DNA from: Rhodanobacteraceae bacterium
GTDB taxonomy: Bacteria > Pseudomonadota > Gammaproteobacteria > Xanthomonadales > Rhodanobacteraceae
Length of the DNA stretch: 33,276 nucleotides
Assembly: GCA_016790075.1 (NCBI GenBank)
Contig: JAEUPP010000046.1
Span: 1 to 33,276 of the forward strand
Direction: 5' to 3'
The notes below the pieces were generated by a model that saw nothing but the letters and a program-made list of their open reading frames with translations, made no database searches and was not told the DNA's origin. The number at the start of each line of letters is the position of its first letter. Position 1 is the stretch's first letter. The translations under genes were made by a program, and so were the position numbers. Positions 15,798-23,078 of the stretch are shown piece after piece.

Positions 15798-16814
15798 ATG
15801 TCCGCACCCGTTCTTTGCTTTGGTGAGGTGCTGTTGCGCCTTTCCAGCCCCGGCCACGAGCTGCTGCTGCAATCGCCCTGCCTGCAGGTGCACGTCGGCG
15901 GCGCCGAGGCGAATGTCGCGATAGCCCTTGCCGGCTTCGGCCACGCCACCGCCTGCGTCGGCATCGTCGCCGACAATGTGCTGGGGCGCGCCGCCGCCGG
16001 CGAACTGCGTCGCCACGGCGTCGACACCACGCGTCTGCGCTACGCCGGCGGCCGAATGGGACTGTACTTCCTCGAGACCGGCGCGCTGCAACGTTCGAGC
16101 GAGGTGCTCTACGACCGCGCCGATTCGGCGTTCGCGCGCTGCACCGCCAGCGACTACGACTGGACGGCGCTCCTCGCCGGCGCGCCGCTGCTGCACCTGT
16201 CCGGTGTGACACCGGCCCTGGGCCGCGCCTGCGCCGATGCAGCGATCGCCGCCGCACGCACGGCGCGCAAACTGGGTATTCAGGTCGTGTTCGACGGCAA
16301 CTTCCGCGCAAAGCTGTGGCAGGCCTGGGACGGCGACTCCGCGACGATCCTCGGCGAGATCCTGGCCTGCGCCGACACCGTCTTCGCCGACCACCGCGAC
16401 ATCGCCGTCGTGCTGCGTCGCGAATTCGCCGCAACCGCGACCGACAGCGTCGACCGCATCGCCGCCGACGCCGCCTTCGCCGCGTTCCCGCAGATCCGCC
16501 GCATTGTCAGCACCCGGCGCGAACAGCACAGCGTGGACTGCCACGATCTGTCAGCACAGCTATTCACGCGCGAACGTAGCTGGCAGATCCCGGCGCAGCG
16601 CCTCGACGGCATCGTCGACCGCATCGGCGGCGGCGACGCCTTCGCCGCCGGCGTTCTGCACGGACTTCTGAGCGGACAGGACGAAGAACACAGCCTGCGT
16701 TTTGGCCTTGCGGCGGCATGCCTCAAACATTCCATACCGGGTGACTTCCTGAGCCTTCCGGTCGAGCGCGTGGAGCAGCTTCTCGGCGGTGCGCGGTTTG
16801 ACGTGAGGCGTTGA
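15798..16814 (+). CDS. kdgK: 2-keto-3-deoxygluconate kinase (PfkB family)
   Basis: A 338-residue PfkB/ribokinase-family kinase. The N-terminal family signature is VHVGGAEANVAIALAGFG (about 32-48) and the C-terminal signature is DRIGGGDAFAAGVLHG, with catalytic Asp280; the anion hole has GGGD where most relatives have GAGD. GAGGATCCCCT precedes the ATG. In this context it phosphorylates the 2-keto-3-deoxygluconate produced by KduI/KduD to KDPG for Entner-Doudoroff cleavage. The partner aldolase gene is not in the window. It is transcribed divergently from the receptor and stands alone, with an IS-rich region downstream. Other PfkB sugar kinases are alternatives, but the pathway context strongly favours KdgK. 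Confidence 0.88.
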   Translation: MSAPVLCFGEVLLRLSSPGHELLLQSPCLQVHVGGAEANVAIALAGFGHATACVGIVADNVLGRAAAGELRRHGVDTTRLRYAGGRMGLYFLETGALQRSSEVLYDRADSAFARCTASDYDWTALLAGAPLLHLSGVTPALGRACADAAIAAARTARKLGIQVVFDGNFRAKLWQAWDGDSATILGEILACADTVFADHRDIAVVLRREFAATATDSVDRIAADAAFAAFPQIRRIVSTRREQHSVDCHDLSAQLFTRERSWQIPAQRLDGIVDRIGGGDAFAAGVLHGLLSGQDEEHSLRFGLAAACLKHSIPGDFLSLPVERVEQLLGGARFDVRR

Positions 16815-16865
16815 GGCCGTTCGCTGCGCCGCCGCCCAAATCCTCGTGTCGTTGCCGTTGCTCAT

Positions 16866-16894
16866 GCCGGTGCTCCACGAGATCGGGCACCGGC
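16866..16894. repeat. 8-bp perfect hairpin downstream of kdgK
   Basis: GCCGGTGC (16866-16873) pairs with GCACCGGC (16887-16894) across a 13-base loop, 52 bp after the kdgK stop. There is no T tract, so it is at best a Rho-assisted terminator. The stretch 16815-16985 holds no gene I can support. Confidence 0.4.
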
Positions 16895-16985
16895 GTGACC
16901 GTGATCAATGACGGCTGCGGCAACGTCACCTGCCGCTGAGGCGACTGCCAGCGCAACGGTACCGTCAGCCGCACGAAACCCGAAA

Positions 16986-17061
16986 GGCACTGACTTAAGC
17001 CCCGTCATCCGTGCCTAGGCGGGGATGACGAAAATCGGGATGCCGCGCTCAAGTCAGTGCC
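16986..17061. repeat. 76-bp element bounded by perfect 11-bp inverted repeats
   Basis: GGCACTGACTT (16986-16996) and AAGTCAGTGCC (17051-17061) are perfect inverted repeats. Inside, CGTCATCC (17003-17010) pairs with GGATGACG (17023-17030). It has the form of a tiny non-autonomous insertion element or REP/BIME unit, and it lies at the junction between the pectin locus and transposon debris. No transposase lies inside it. Confidence 0.65.
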
Positions 17062-17069
17062 ATTCGCAT

Positions 17070-17445
17070 AAGACCCGGCTCGAACAGTCCCTGCCATGTG
17101 CTGATCGGCGCAACCATCGCCGCATCGTGCTCGTGTCTGGGCTTTGCCGCGGGCGTCCGGCCTGCCGGCACTCAAGCGGCCACCGCCGGCGGTCCGCGTA
17201 GTGCGCCGCCTGCGCAGCGCGTCCATGGCGTCGTCGCCGCCGGCGCGATGGGGCAGGTGGGCCGAATCGCCCTCGCCTTCAAGCCAAGCCTGGCGGGCAC
17301 GGTGCAGGCGCGGCCTGCGCTGCTGCGGCGCGATGGCTTGCTCGTACACGCCGTCGAGCCACAGCATGTGGAAACGCACGTTGAGGTTCAGCGCGCTGCC
17401 AAAGTGCTGGATCAGGGTTGCCGCGCCGCGCTTAGCGCTGGCCTG
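17070..17445 (-). pseudogene. Internal relic of an IS91-family transposase
   Basis: On the minus strand, reading from about 17442, the frame gives ASAKRGAATL, then LIQHFGSALNLNVRFHML and WLDGVYEQ. This is the block around the HUH-type catalytic region of IS91-family (Y2) transposases. Further on, a DDAMDAL block near 17230 still resembles the family, after which the frame becomes arginine-rich and unlike any transposase, suggesting frameshifts. The N-terminal zinc finger and the C-terminal tyrosine region are missing. It is a dead fragment abutting a truncated plus-strand gene near 17446. Confidence 0.6.
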
Positions 17446-17904
17446 ACGAGGCGCCGCGGTCAACAGGGAAAAACACTGGCTTGCGGCGCTGCCGATCCGC
17501 GGCTCAACCTCCACGCGCCACATGAAATGGCGCAAAAACACGCCGCTTTCTGGGATGCGCGGTCGATACAGGAGTTCTGGACCGGCCATTCGTTCCTGCG
17601 TCCCGATGACAGCAATCTGCTGTCCTACGGTCCGGTTGAGCGCCTTACCCAGCCGTCGGGCCAGGACGCCACACGTTACGCCGCCTTGCTGCGTAACGCC
17701 GACGCGAATGACGGCGGCATCCGCGCACGGCATGATGCCTTCGGTCTGCAGGCGGGCGATCTTGCGGAGCAGCTGCCGGGGCCGGGTCCCTGGGAGCCAA
17801 CGCCGTCGTCCGGGGCTGCTGTGGAAGCACAGGCCGTGTCGCGTGCGCGGGAGCTTGCGCCGACTCTGCCGCCTCTGGACGAGGCAGAGGATCTGCCGCG
17901 CTGA
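17446..17904 (+). pseudogene. C-terminal part of a truncated unidentified gene
   Basis: The plus-strand frame ending at TGA 17902-17904 encodes a coherent stretch: LNLHAPHEMAQKHAAFWDAR, IQEFWTGHSFLRPDDSNLLS, ...RYAALLRNADANDGGIRA and AEQLPGPGPWEP. Codon use and the regular alternation look like a real protein end. It has no plausible start of its own: upstream, the same frame runs into the IS91 relic on the opposite strand. I do not recognise the family with certainty. It was probably decapitated by the insertion. Confidence 0.45.
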
Positions 17905-17927
17905 ACGCTGACTCCGGCCGGTATCAT

Positions 17928-18098
17928 CGAATTCATCCGCGCTGGCGCTATTCCCAGCGCCTCCTGACCGTTGCACTATTGATCACGCTGCCAATCTCAA
18001 GCAGTGCCAGTACTGGTGTGGTCATTACAGTGCATGGAGCAGCGAGTCATAAACCCGTCGCCTTCCTTGATGGCAGTCGCGGCAATCAGGTTCTTGAA
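17928..18098 (+). other. Possible remnant of a small secreted protein
   Basis: In the frame of 17979 the sequence reads RWRYSQRLLTVALLITLPIS followed by SSAS, a good signal-peptide shape, then TGVVITVHGAASHKPVAFLD. It lacks an ATG and drifts out of meaning after about 18095, where a different frame starts the next gene. It may be a frameshifted 5' copy of a secreted protein gene. Weak evidence. Confidence 0.2.
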
Positions 18099-18099
18099 T

Positions 18100-18621
18100 A
18101 TGCGGCCAGCGACCGTCAGCTTTCTACTGATCATTGCCGCCACCGAGGCTTGCGCAACGCAGGCTCAGATGGATTGCAACGATCAGGTGGTTCAATACAG
18201 CGACTCTGACTACATGCCATTGGAGAGCCACGTTTCCGTCGAGGCCCTGCCGAAAAGACCTGCTGGCGTACTTCGCGAAGAACGTTCAGGGTTCACGCCA
18301 GAGTCACTTCACCGAACGGCTGCATTCAACCGCGTCGTCATTGCCGACACAAAAAAACCCGGACCCTACACCAATACCATCGACGTCTTTTCAACAAAGG
18401 GTGTTCCCGTATCCTGGCGCATTCAGATATCAGATCTCAAGGACAATGCTCGCCTCAAGTGGATCAACGAGGACCTCCTTTTTATACAAGCCTGGTGGGG
18501 AAGAATCGTGTCCACTGATCTGATCTTTGAGGTCAGCTCCGGCCGCTTCATCTATGCCAAGGAGGCGAACTACGGGCTGCTCATTCAGCCGTGCGGAGAA
18601 CCTGAGCCCGACGTCCGGTGA
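18100..18621 (+). CDS. Hypothetical secreted protein
   Basis: A 173-residue protein. From the ATG at 18100 the first 22 residues (MRPATVSFLLIIAATEACAT) form a likely signal peptide cut before QMDC. The mature part has a hydrophilic start, then a beta-rich domain with VVIADTKKPGPYTNTIDVFS, PVSWRIQISDLKD and WINEDLLFIQAWWGR, ending near a cysteine (LLIQPCGE). Two mature cysteines may pair. I do not recognise the family. It is the first intact gene of the accessory island and is on the same strand as the small genes that follow. An upstream in-frame start at 18004 is possible but would bury the signal peptide. Confidence 0.6.
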   Translation: MRPATVSFLLIIAATEACATQAQMDCNDQVVQYSDSDYMPLESHVSVEALPKRPAGVLREERSGFTPESLHRTAAFNRVVIADTKKPGPYTNTIDVFSTKGVPVSWRIQISDLKDNARLKWINEDLLFIQAWWGRIVSTDLIFEVSSGRFIYAKEANYGLLIQPCGEPEPDVR

Positions 18622-18666
18622 GCTGGCCGCCGGCCAGCTCCTTGCACCAATCGGGACACTCTCTTG

Positions 18667-18939
18667 ATGCAGCTCAGCTGCACGCAACTCCTCATTGGCG
18701 GCATCAACACGCATGCGTGCGTCCGCACCACCGTGGTGGACGCGTATCAGCGCGACTATGAGGTCATCCCGGCAAGTGACTGCATCGCATCACATGACAA
18801 GGAGCACCACGACGTCACATGTCGCTACATGGATGGCAAGCTCGGGCGCGGCATGACCAATAGCCAAATTTTTGCTTGGCTGGCGCAAGCCGCGCCCAGC
18901 AATTCTTTCAAGCCAGACCCGCCTACCGGGCTGGCCTGA
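18667..18939 (+). pseudogene. C-terminal fragment of an isochorismatase-family hydrolase
   Basis: About 90 residues. QLLIGGINTHACVRTTVVDA contains the active-site cysteine motif (THACVR) of isochorismatase-like cysteine hydrolases, and SDCIASHDKEHHD follows as in the family. Relatives are usually 180-220 residues, so the N-terminal half with the catalytic aspartate and lysine is absent. Upstream bases in this frame do not restore it. A TTG at 18664 and ATG at 18667 are the only starts, with no ribosome site. The last residues (SNSFKPDPPTGLA) read through an attC-like hairpin, a common sight at the ends of cassette-borne genes. Confidence 0.7.
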
Positions 18940-18950
18940 TTCAGGAGGGT
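18894..18950 (+). repeat. attC-like imperfect palindrome
   Basis: GCCCAGCAATTCTTTCAAGC begins a stretch that folds as GCCAG-A-CCCG / CGGG-CTGGC with a single bulged A, ending GATTCAGGAGGGTTCG. The AATTC-TTCAAGCC start, bulged central hairpin and TCAGG end recall the attC sites of Xanthomonas-type chromosomal integrons. The outer core boxes (expected RYYYAAC and GTTRRRY) are degenerate. It lies between the isochorismatase fragment and the DUF2695 gene. Confidence 0.35.
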
Positions 18951-18953
18951 TCG

Positions 18954-19271
18954 ATGGACAGGCTCGACAAGTCCCAGAGAAAGGCGAAACGGAATGCGTG
19001 GCGGCAAAGCGAGCATCGAAAGGCGCAGGCCGCGTACCCCTTGCCCGATGCGCGGCTGGAGACATTCTTCGGGCTGCTTGAGGCCCTCCGGTCGGAACAC
19101 GGGTGTTTCCACGACATCCGCCATGCCTTGGCGGTATCCGGACAGCTTGGTCTGTCCGAAGCAGAGACAGACGCTTTGCTGGACTGGTGCAACGCACATG
19201 GCGGCTACTGCGACTGCGAGATTGCGGCAAACACATTCATGCACTGGCACGAGACACGCGCTCGTACCTGA
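18954..19271 (+). CDS. DUF2695-family protein
   Basis: A 105-residue cytoplasmic protein with AGGAGGG five bases before its ATG. The N-terminus is basic (MDRLDKSQRKAKRNAWRQSE); the C-terminal half carries CNAHGGYCDCEIAANT, the cysteine-rich signature of DUF2695, preceded by a helical region with FHDIRHAL. Its function is unknown; the three cysteines could bind metal. It follows an attC-like hairpin and looks like a self-contained cassette gene. Confidence 0.82.
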   Translation: MDRLDKSQRKAKRNAWRQSEHRKAQAAYPLPDARLETFFGLLEALRSEHGCFHDIRHALAVSGQLGLSEAETDALLDWCNAHGGYCDCEIAANTFMHWHETRART

Positions 19272-19536
19272 CAGGCACTCGATCCAGCGTTGCCTCGCAG
19301 AGCGGCCGGGCTTGGGTATCAGAGGAGAGAATGCGCCCACCGGTGCTTCACTCACCGGGCTGTTCATAGAACCTGTCGAACGACCAGTCTATGGGGCGCC
19401 TGCTCGTAGGAGGGAGGTCGGAATACGCGGTTGGCATCGCGCATTGGTTTGGGATAACTCTGATTGCGTAGTTGGGAGGAGCGTCTGCATACTCAGCGCG
19501 AAGCCCAGGATTATGGGTAAACGTAGTTAGGCGGCT
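19272..19536. other. Non-coding gap with an integron core-site-like GTTAGGC
   Basis: This 265-bp gap carries no gene I can support. GTTAGGC at 19526-19532 matches the attC core GTTRRRY and lies 4 bases before the ATG of the next gene, as in gene cassettes. A similar GTAGTTGGGAGG lies near 19467, making an imperfect direct repeat with GTAGTTAGGCGG. A matching RYYYAAC partner box was not found, so the site is incomplete or degenerate. Confidence 0.3.
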
Positions 19537-19860
19537 ATGCGAGCACTTCCTTGTCCACACTGCAATTCTCCGTTGAGGTTTTCGTGGGCCGACTTCATTT
19601 TTCTCAGCAGTCGCGGTCGCGCGCTGCTCTTTTGCCTCAGCTGCAAGAAGAAGTGCACCACAAGCTCGGCCACTGAAATGTGGTCTTTTTTTGCCAGCCT
19701 CCTGGCCGTCGGCGTTCCAATCTATGTTTTTTTCTTTTTTGGACTCTTGTCGCGCCAGGACAGGGCTGCGGCTATTGTCATAGCCGCTGCGATTCCGGTG
19801 TCGATGTTGGTCCGCGCATACTTTACAGAGCGGTTTGCCGATGAGCTTGTGACGTACTGA
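19537..19860 (+). CDS. Small zinc-ribbon membrane protein
   Basis: A 107-residue protein. The N-terminal 42 residues hold CPHC and CLSC pairs spaced as in a rubredoxin-like zinc ribbon, followed by two membrane segments (about 48-69 and 76-93) separated by SRQDRAA. Codon use and GC are lower than in the pectin genes (a run of phenylalanine codons TTTTTTTCTTTTTT). There is no clear Shine-Dalgarno; the ATG lies right after GTTAGGC, which resembles an integron core site. No function known. Confidence 0.65.
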   Translation: MRALPCPHCNSPLRFSWADFIFLSSRGRALLFCLSCKKKCTTSSATEMWSFFASLLAVGVPIYVFFFFGLLSRQDRAAAIVIAAAIPVSMLVRAYFTERFADELVTY

Positions 19861-19862
19861 CT

Positions 19863-19934
19863 CGCCCTCCACCAATTTCTAAAAGCGGACGCTGCGTCTG
19901 CTCCGCAGTGCGACTCAAGTCAGGTGCTAGGGCG
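19863..19934 (+). repeat. attC-like imperfect palindrome downstream of the zinc-ribbon gene
   Basis: The ends CGCCCTCCACC (19863-19873) and GGTGCTAGGGCG (19923-19934) are complementary apart from one extra base, and the interior holds GCTGCG / CGCAG(T)GC arms. The right side CTCAAGTCAGGTGCTAGGGC resembles the attC end CTTAACTCAGGCGTTAGGC that I recall from Xanthomonas integrons. At 72 bp it has the right length, and it starts 2 bp after the stop codon, as attC sites do. Confidence 0.4.
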
Positions 19935-20214
19935 CGGGGCCGGTGGCTGCTTTCGTCCACATCACCGATGGACGTGACGTTGCCGCCATTTGGTGAAACG
20001 GGCTCAAGTTGCCTCGCGCCAACGGTAGCCAATAAGGGGCGGTCGTTCGGTGTCTTAGCGCTGCCTGCGGGCTCTGCGCAGCTCGTTCCATGCCGCCGGC
20101 CGGCAAGGTGGTGCAGCTCGGCGAGATGCTCAAATTCGTTACACTTCGTTCCGCTGGCTACACCAATGCGCGCCGTTCAGTGCTGCGCAAGTACTCACAC
20201 ATCAATGACTGCCC
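19935..20214. other. 280-bp stretch without a supported gene
   Basis: Between the attC-like palindrome and the first GFA gene no frame has a ribosome site with coherent protein. GCCGGCCGGC near 20095 is palindromic. The sequence may be the remains of a lost cassette. Confidence 0.35.
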
Positions 20215-20577
20215 ATGTCTACTCGCCGCGTTAAGACATTTCGAGGGAGCTGCCACTGCGGTGCCGTGCGTTTCGAGATCGACACCGATTTCCCCGAACT
20301 CACCACTTGTGACTGTTCCATTTGCAAGAAGAAGAACGCGCTGATGGTCAAGGTTCACGAGAGCTCGTTCCGCCTGCTCTCCGGGGAAGATGCCCTGACC
20401 GAGTACCAATTTCACACCAAGACTGCACGCCACTTCTTCTGTAAGGTCTGTGGCATCTATCCCTTCCATCGGAAGCGTGTCACGCCTGACAACTTCGGGG
20501 TCAATGTGCATTGCCTTGAGGACGCGGACTGGGTGGGGGTGCCGGTGCGTCGCACGGTCGGCGCTTCCATGCCCTGA
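20215..20577 (+). CDS. GFA / CENP-V domain protein (first copy)
   Basis: A 120-residue protein. GSCHCGAVRFEID at 10-22, CDCSICKKKNAL and FFCKVCGIYPFHR carry the seven zinc-binding cysteines of the GFA family (glutathione-dependent formaldehyde-activating enzyme-like, Mss4-like fold). The enzymatic role of most family members is unproven; a carbon-sulfur lyase or detoxification function is usually proposed. It is complete. A second, clearly divergent GFA gene follows 46 bp downstream, so this is not a recent tandem duplication. Confidence 0.88.
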   Translation: MSTRRVKTFRGSCHCGAVRFEIDTDFPELTTCDCSICKKKNALMVKVHESSFRLLSGEDALTEYQFHTKTARHFFCKVCGIYPFHRKRVTPDNFGVNVHCLEDADWVGVPVRRTVGASMP

Positions 20578-20623
20578 GCCCGGCGGTGTCATGACCGGAA
20601 TCTTTGCAAGCAGGTGATGTGTG

Positions 20624-21025
20624 ATGGAGCTAAATCAGGGGTCGTGCTTGTGTGGTTCGGTGCAGTTTGAAGTGCGCGGGCCTTTTGAGCACTTCTTTCT
20701 CTGTCATTGCACCTATTGCCGCAAGGACAGCGGCTCAGCGCATGCTGCCAACCTGTTCTCGTGTGAGGCTGCGCTGCACTGGAAAATCGGCCGGGAGTTG
20801 GTCGCCACCTTCCAGTTACCCAACACTCGGCACGTGAAGTCCTTCTGTACAATTTGCGGCTCTGCTTTGCCACACGTTGCAGGTAGTGCCGTGGTTGTAC
20901 CGGCCGGGTGTCTGGATTCAACGCCTGCCATAGCACCGCAAGCGCATCTCTTTGTGGATAGTCGCGCCGCGTGGGATCGCGAACTTGAGTGGATTCCTGC
21001 ATTCAGCACAGTGCCATCGGCGTAG
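20624..21025 (+). CDS. GFA / CENP-V domain protein (second copy)
   Basis: A 133-residue protein. GSCLCGSVQFEVRGPF, CHCTYCRKDSGSAHAAN and SFCTICGSALPHV give the complete cysteine set of the GFA zinc-binding family. The HFFLCHCTYCRK and SGSAHA blocks belong to a different subgroup from the neighbour at 20215. A GTG one codon before the ATG is an alternative start. As a small orthodox metal-binding protein in a run of unrelated genes, it fits a cassette-like origin. Substrate unknown. Confidence 0.88.
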   Translation: MELNQGSCLCGSVQFEVRGPFEHFFLCHCTYCRKDSGSAHAANLFSCEAALHWKIGRELVATFQLPNTRHVKSFCTICGSALPHVAGSAVVVPAGCLDSTPAIAPQAHLFVDSRAAWDRELEWIPAFSTVPSA

Positions 21026-21106
21026 GTATTTTCCGGGAAGATCATCTTCCGTCTGCGCATACAGTCACGCGTAGTTGCCCTTGACACCATATTCCTGGGG
21101 TTTGCC

Positions 21107-21493
21107 ATGTCAGATGCCAACGCACACGAATTCAAAGAAGGCGAGGTCTGGACGTATCGCACGCGTCCGGGTGAGTCGACCTCAACGCTCCTGATCAACA
21201 AGATCGAGTCAAAGCTGAATTTCGGGCAGGTCTTTCACATCAGCGTCCGCGGGGTCAGCATCAAAAATCCTCGCGCGCCTGGCGGCGTCACAACGAACCT
21301 TCCGCATTTCCCGGTATCAAGGAAAACCTTGGAGGACAGCGCGCTTGAACTCGTTCGTTCCGAAGTACCTGATCCGTGTTACCTGGAGGGCTATGAGCAG
21401 TGGAAACAGGCCTTCGAATCGGGCAAGGCTGGCGTCTTCACCATCTCGGTGGCCGAGATCGTCGGCGTGATCGAACAGACGGTGAACCGGTGA
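21107..21493 (+). CDS. Small cytoplasmic protein of unknown function
   Basis: A 128-residue protein with no signal or membrane segment. It begins MSDANAHEFKEGEVWTYRTR, has a beta-rich middle (VFHISVRGVSIKN, THLPHFPVS-like block) and ends in a helix with YLEGYEQWKQAFESGKAG. Its even composition and complete ORF suggest a folded domain. I recall similar short proteins annotated only as hypothetical and cannot name a family. It is followed 43 bp later by a membrane-protein gene on the same strand, possibly co-transcribed. Confidence 0.65.
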   Translation: MSDANAHEFKEGEVWTYRTRPGESTSTLLINKIESKLNFGQVFHISVRGVSIKNPRAPGGVTTNLPHFPVSRKTLEDSALELVRSEVPDPCYLEGYEQWKQAFESGKAGVFTISVAEIVGVIEQTVNR

Positions 21494-21536
21494 GCCTGCG
21501 ACCTGCGCCGTACTTGCCACTGGGCAAACGTCCGGC

Positions 21537-21983
21537 ATGAAGCGATGGCTGATCCTGTGGGTCTACCTTGCCGGCGCCATTGCCCTGGCGGGCGTCGCGA
21601 TCCACCTTGGCGCCATCCTCGGCGGGCCAGCGTGGTACGCCTATTTTGGCGCGCCGCCAGTGGTCGTCGAATCCGCCCGGTCTGGCACCCTGCTGGCGCC
21701 TATTAGTGCAGCGTCCATCGCAGGAGCGATGGCAATTTGTGCCGCTTATGCATTCTCTGCGGCGGGCAGCATCCAACCCTTGCCACTCCTGCGGCTAGTG
21801 CTTGCAATAATTGCCACCATTTGTCTTCTTCGTGCCCTGATTCTCGCTCCTCTGGCCATATTGCACCCGGAGTTGCGCAATACGTTCGAGGTTGTTGCGG
21901 CCATGGTCTGGGGGTTGGCAGGCGTCGGTTTCGCTTTGGGTCTTGCCGTAGCGACTAGGCGGCCAGTCACTGGCAACCGTTAG
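21537..21983 (+). CDS. Four-helix small membrane protein, unknown function
   Basis: A 148-residue protein with four hydrophobic segments (about 4-25, 50-72, 80-103 and 116-138) and an arginine-rich C-terminus (RRPVTGNR). A GGPAWYAYFGAPP loop after the first helix is the most distinctive part and resembles the loop of widespread uncharacterised four-helix proteins. No transport or enzymatic motif is visible. It probably shares a transcript with the gene ending at 21493. Confidence 0.65.
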   Translation: MKRWLILWVYLAGAIALAGVAIHLGAILGGPAWYAYFGAPPVVVESARSGTLLAPISAASIAGAMAICAAYAFSAAGSIQPLPLLRLVLAIIATICLLRALILAPLAILHPELRNTFEVVAAMVWGLAGVGFALGLAVATRRPVTGNR

Positions 21984-22163
21984 CAAAAAGACGACGGACG
22001 GTCTCCGAAGAGCTCCGGGCATATGTGAGCTGAATGCTTTCGCTGATACGCCGCGGTGACTCGCCCCTCCATCGGGCGGACGCCGAGAAGCCTTTGCCCT
22101 CAGACCAGTGTTCACGATCAACGTCAGGTTCCGGAATTCTCCCTTCAGGCCAGGATCACCGCC

Positions 22164-22559
22164 ATGTACATTCCGCCAGGTTTCAACACCGTTACGCCCT
22201 ACTTCTTCGTTGAGGATGCAGAGCGGTTCATATCGTTCCTGGTCAACGGGCTTGCCGGAGAAGAGACCTGCCGCACCCTGCAAGCTGATGGAAAAGTCCA
22301 GAACGTCCAGGTCAGGCTCGGAACGTCAACGGTCATGATCAGCGAGGCGTCGACGCACTACCCGCAGATGGGTTGTGCCTTCTACCTGTATGTCGCCGAT
22401 GCGGATGCGGCGATGAAGCGCGCTCTCGACCATGGCGCACGGTTGGAGATGGATGTTGCTGACATGCCCTACGGGGACAGACAGGGCGGTGTCCGGGACG
22501 ATCACGGAAATATCTGGTGGATCTCGCAGCGGACAGTTGAAGAGCCGTATTCGCCATGA
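22164..22559 (+). CDS. VOC (glyoxalase / PhnB-like) family protein
   Basis: A 131-residue protein. The N-terminus MYIPPGFNTVTPYFFVEDAE is typical of PhnB-like vicinal-oxygen-chelate proteins, followed by RFISFLVNGLAGEET, a SEASTHYPQ turn and the second half-domain VADADAAMKRALDHGARLE ending MPYGDRQGGVRDDHGNIWWI. One module of two beta-alpha-beta-beta-beta repeats, expected to dimerise. The longer open frame upstream lacks a ribosome site; AGGATCACC precedes the chosen ATG. Such proteins include glyoxalases and antibiotic-binding proteins, but the substrate cannot be read here. The 180 bp before it (21984-22163) show nothing recognisable. Confidence 0.87.
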   Translation: MYIPPGFNTVTPYFFVEDAERFISFLVNGLAGEETCRTLQADGKVQNVQVRLGTSTVMISEASTHYPQMGCAFYLYVADADAAMKRALDHGARLEMDVADMPYGDRQGGVRDDHGNIWWISQRTVEEPYSP

Positions 22560-22615
22560 GCAGCATGCGAGCATTGAAGTTCGGCCATTCTGACGGGCAG
22601 TCGTTTGGTGCGAAA

Positions 22616-22641
22616 GGTTTTTGTATAAAAAATAATATTGC
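22616..22641 (+). promoter_or_regulatory. AT-rich promoter-like patch upstream of the DUF3224 gene
   Basis: A nearly pure AT stretch, TTTTTGTATAAAAAATAATA, stands out in this GC-rich window. It holds TATAAA and TAATAT as -10 candidates and lies 42-67 bp upstream of the next ATG. A -35 box is not convincing. Confidence 0.3.
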
Positions 22642-22682
22642 AACTTCACAGATCACGCCGTATTTCTGCCAGGAGGATTCCC

Positions 22683-23078
22683 ATGTCACAGGTCGCTAAA
22701 GGTGATTTTGTCGTCAAGTTGCAGCCACTGGCCGTGGAGGGGCAGCCCGAGGGCTCAAAGATTGCGCGGATGGCCATCGACAAGGCGATCTCCGGCGATC
22801 TTGTCGCTACTACAACAGGTCAGATGCTCAGCGCGCAGACTGATATCAAGGGGTCAGCGGGTTACGTAGCCATCGAGCGGGTGGAAGGCACACTTCACGG
22901 CAGGCACGGGACTTTCATTCTCCAGCACAGTGGGAGCATGAATCGGGGTGAGCCCAGCCTCAGCGTTTCCGTGGTCCCGGACTCGGGTACCGGAGAGTTG
23001 ACAGGCCTGGCCGGCGAGTTCCGCATCATCATTGCCAATGGCCAGCACAGCTACGAGTTCACCTACACGCTTCCCTAG
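22683..23078 (+). CDS. DUF3224-family protein
   Basis: A 131-residue protein with AGGAGG six bases before its ATG. The signature blocks of DUF3224 are all present: ARMAIDKAISGDLVATTTGQM, KGSAGYVAIERVEGTLHGRH, GTFILQHSGSMNRG and VVPDSGTGELTGLAG. The family is a small beta-barrel resembling allene-oxide-cyclase-like folds, of unproven function. It is complete and has an unusually good ribosome site and an AT-rich promoter-like region upstream. Confidence 0.9.
   Translation: MSQVAKGDFVVKLQPLAVEGQPEGSKIARMAIDKAISGDLVATTTGQMLSAQTDIKGSAGYVAIERVEGTLHGRHGTFILQHSGSMNRGEPSLSVSVVPDSGTGELTGLAGEFRIIIANGQHSYEFTYTLP

Noticed and set aside
16205-16219. CCGGTGTGACACCGG, a palindrome resembling the operator motif, inside kdgK
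   Set aside because: It is in the middle of a coding sequence, has an odd centre and lacks the shared ACCGGTGTCAT; judged a chance match in GC-rich codons.
21970-21980. GTTAGC after the four-helix membrane protein gene as an integron core site
   Set aside because: It does not fit GTTRRRY and has no complementary partner upstream of the expected attC length.
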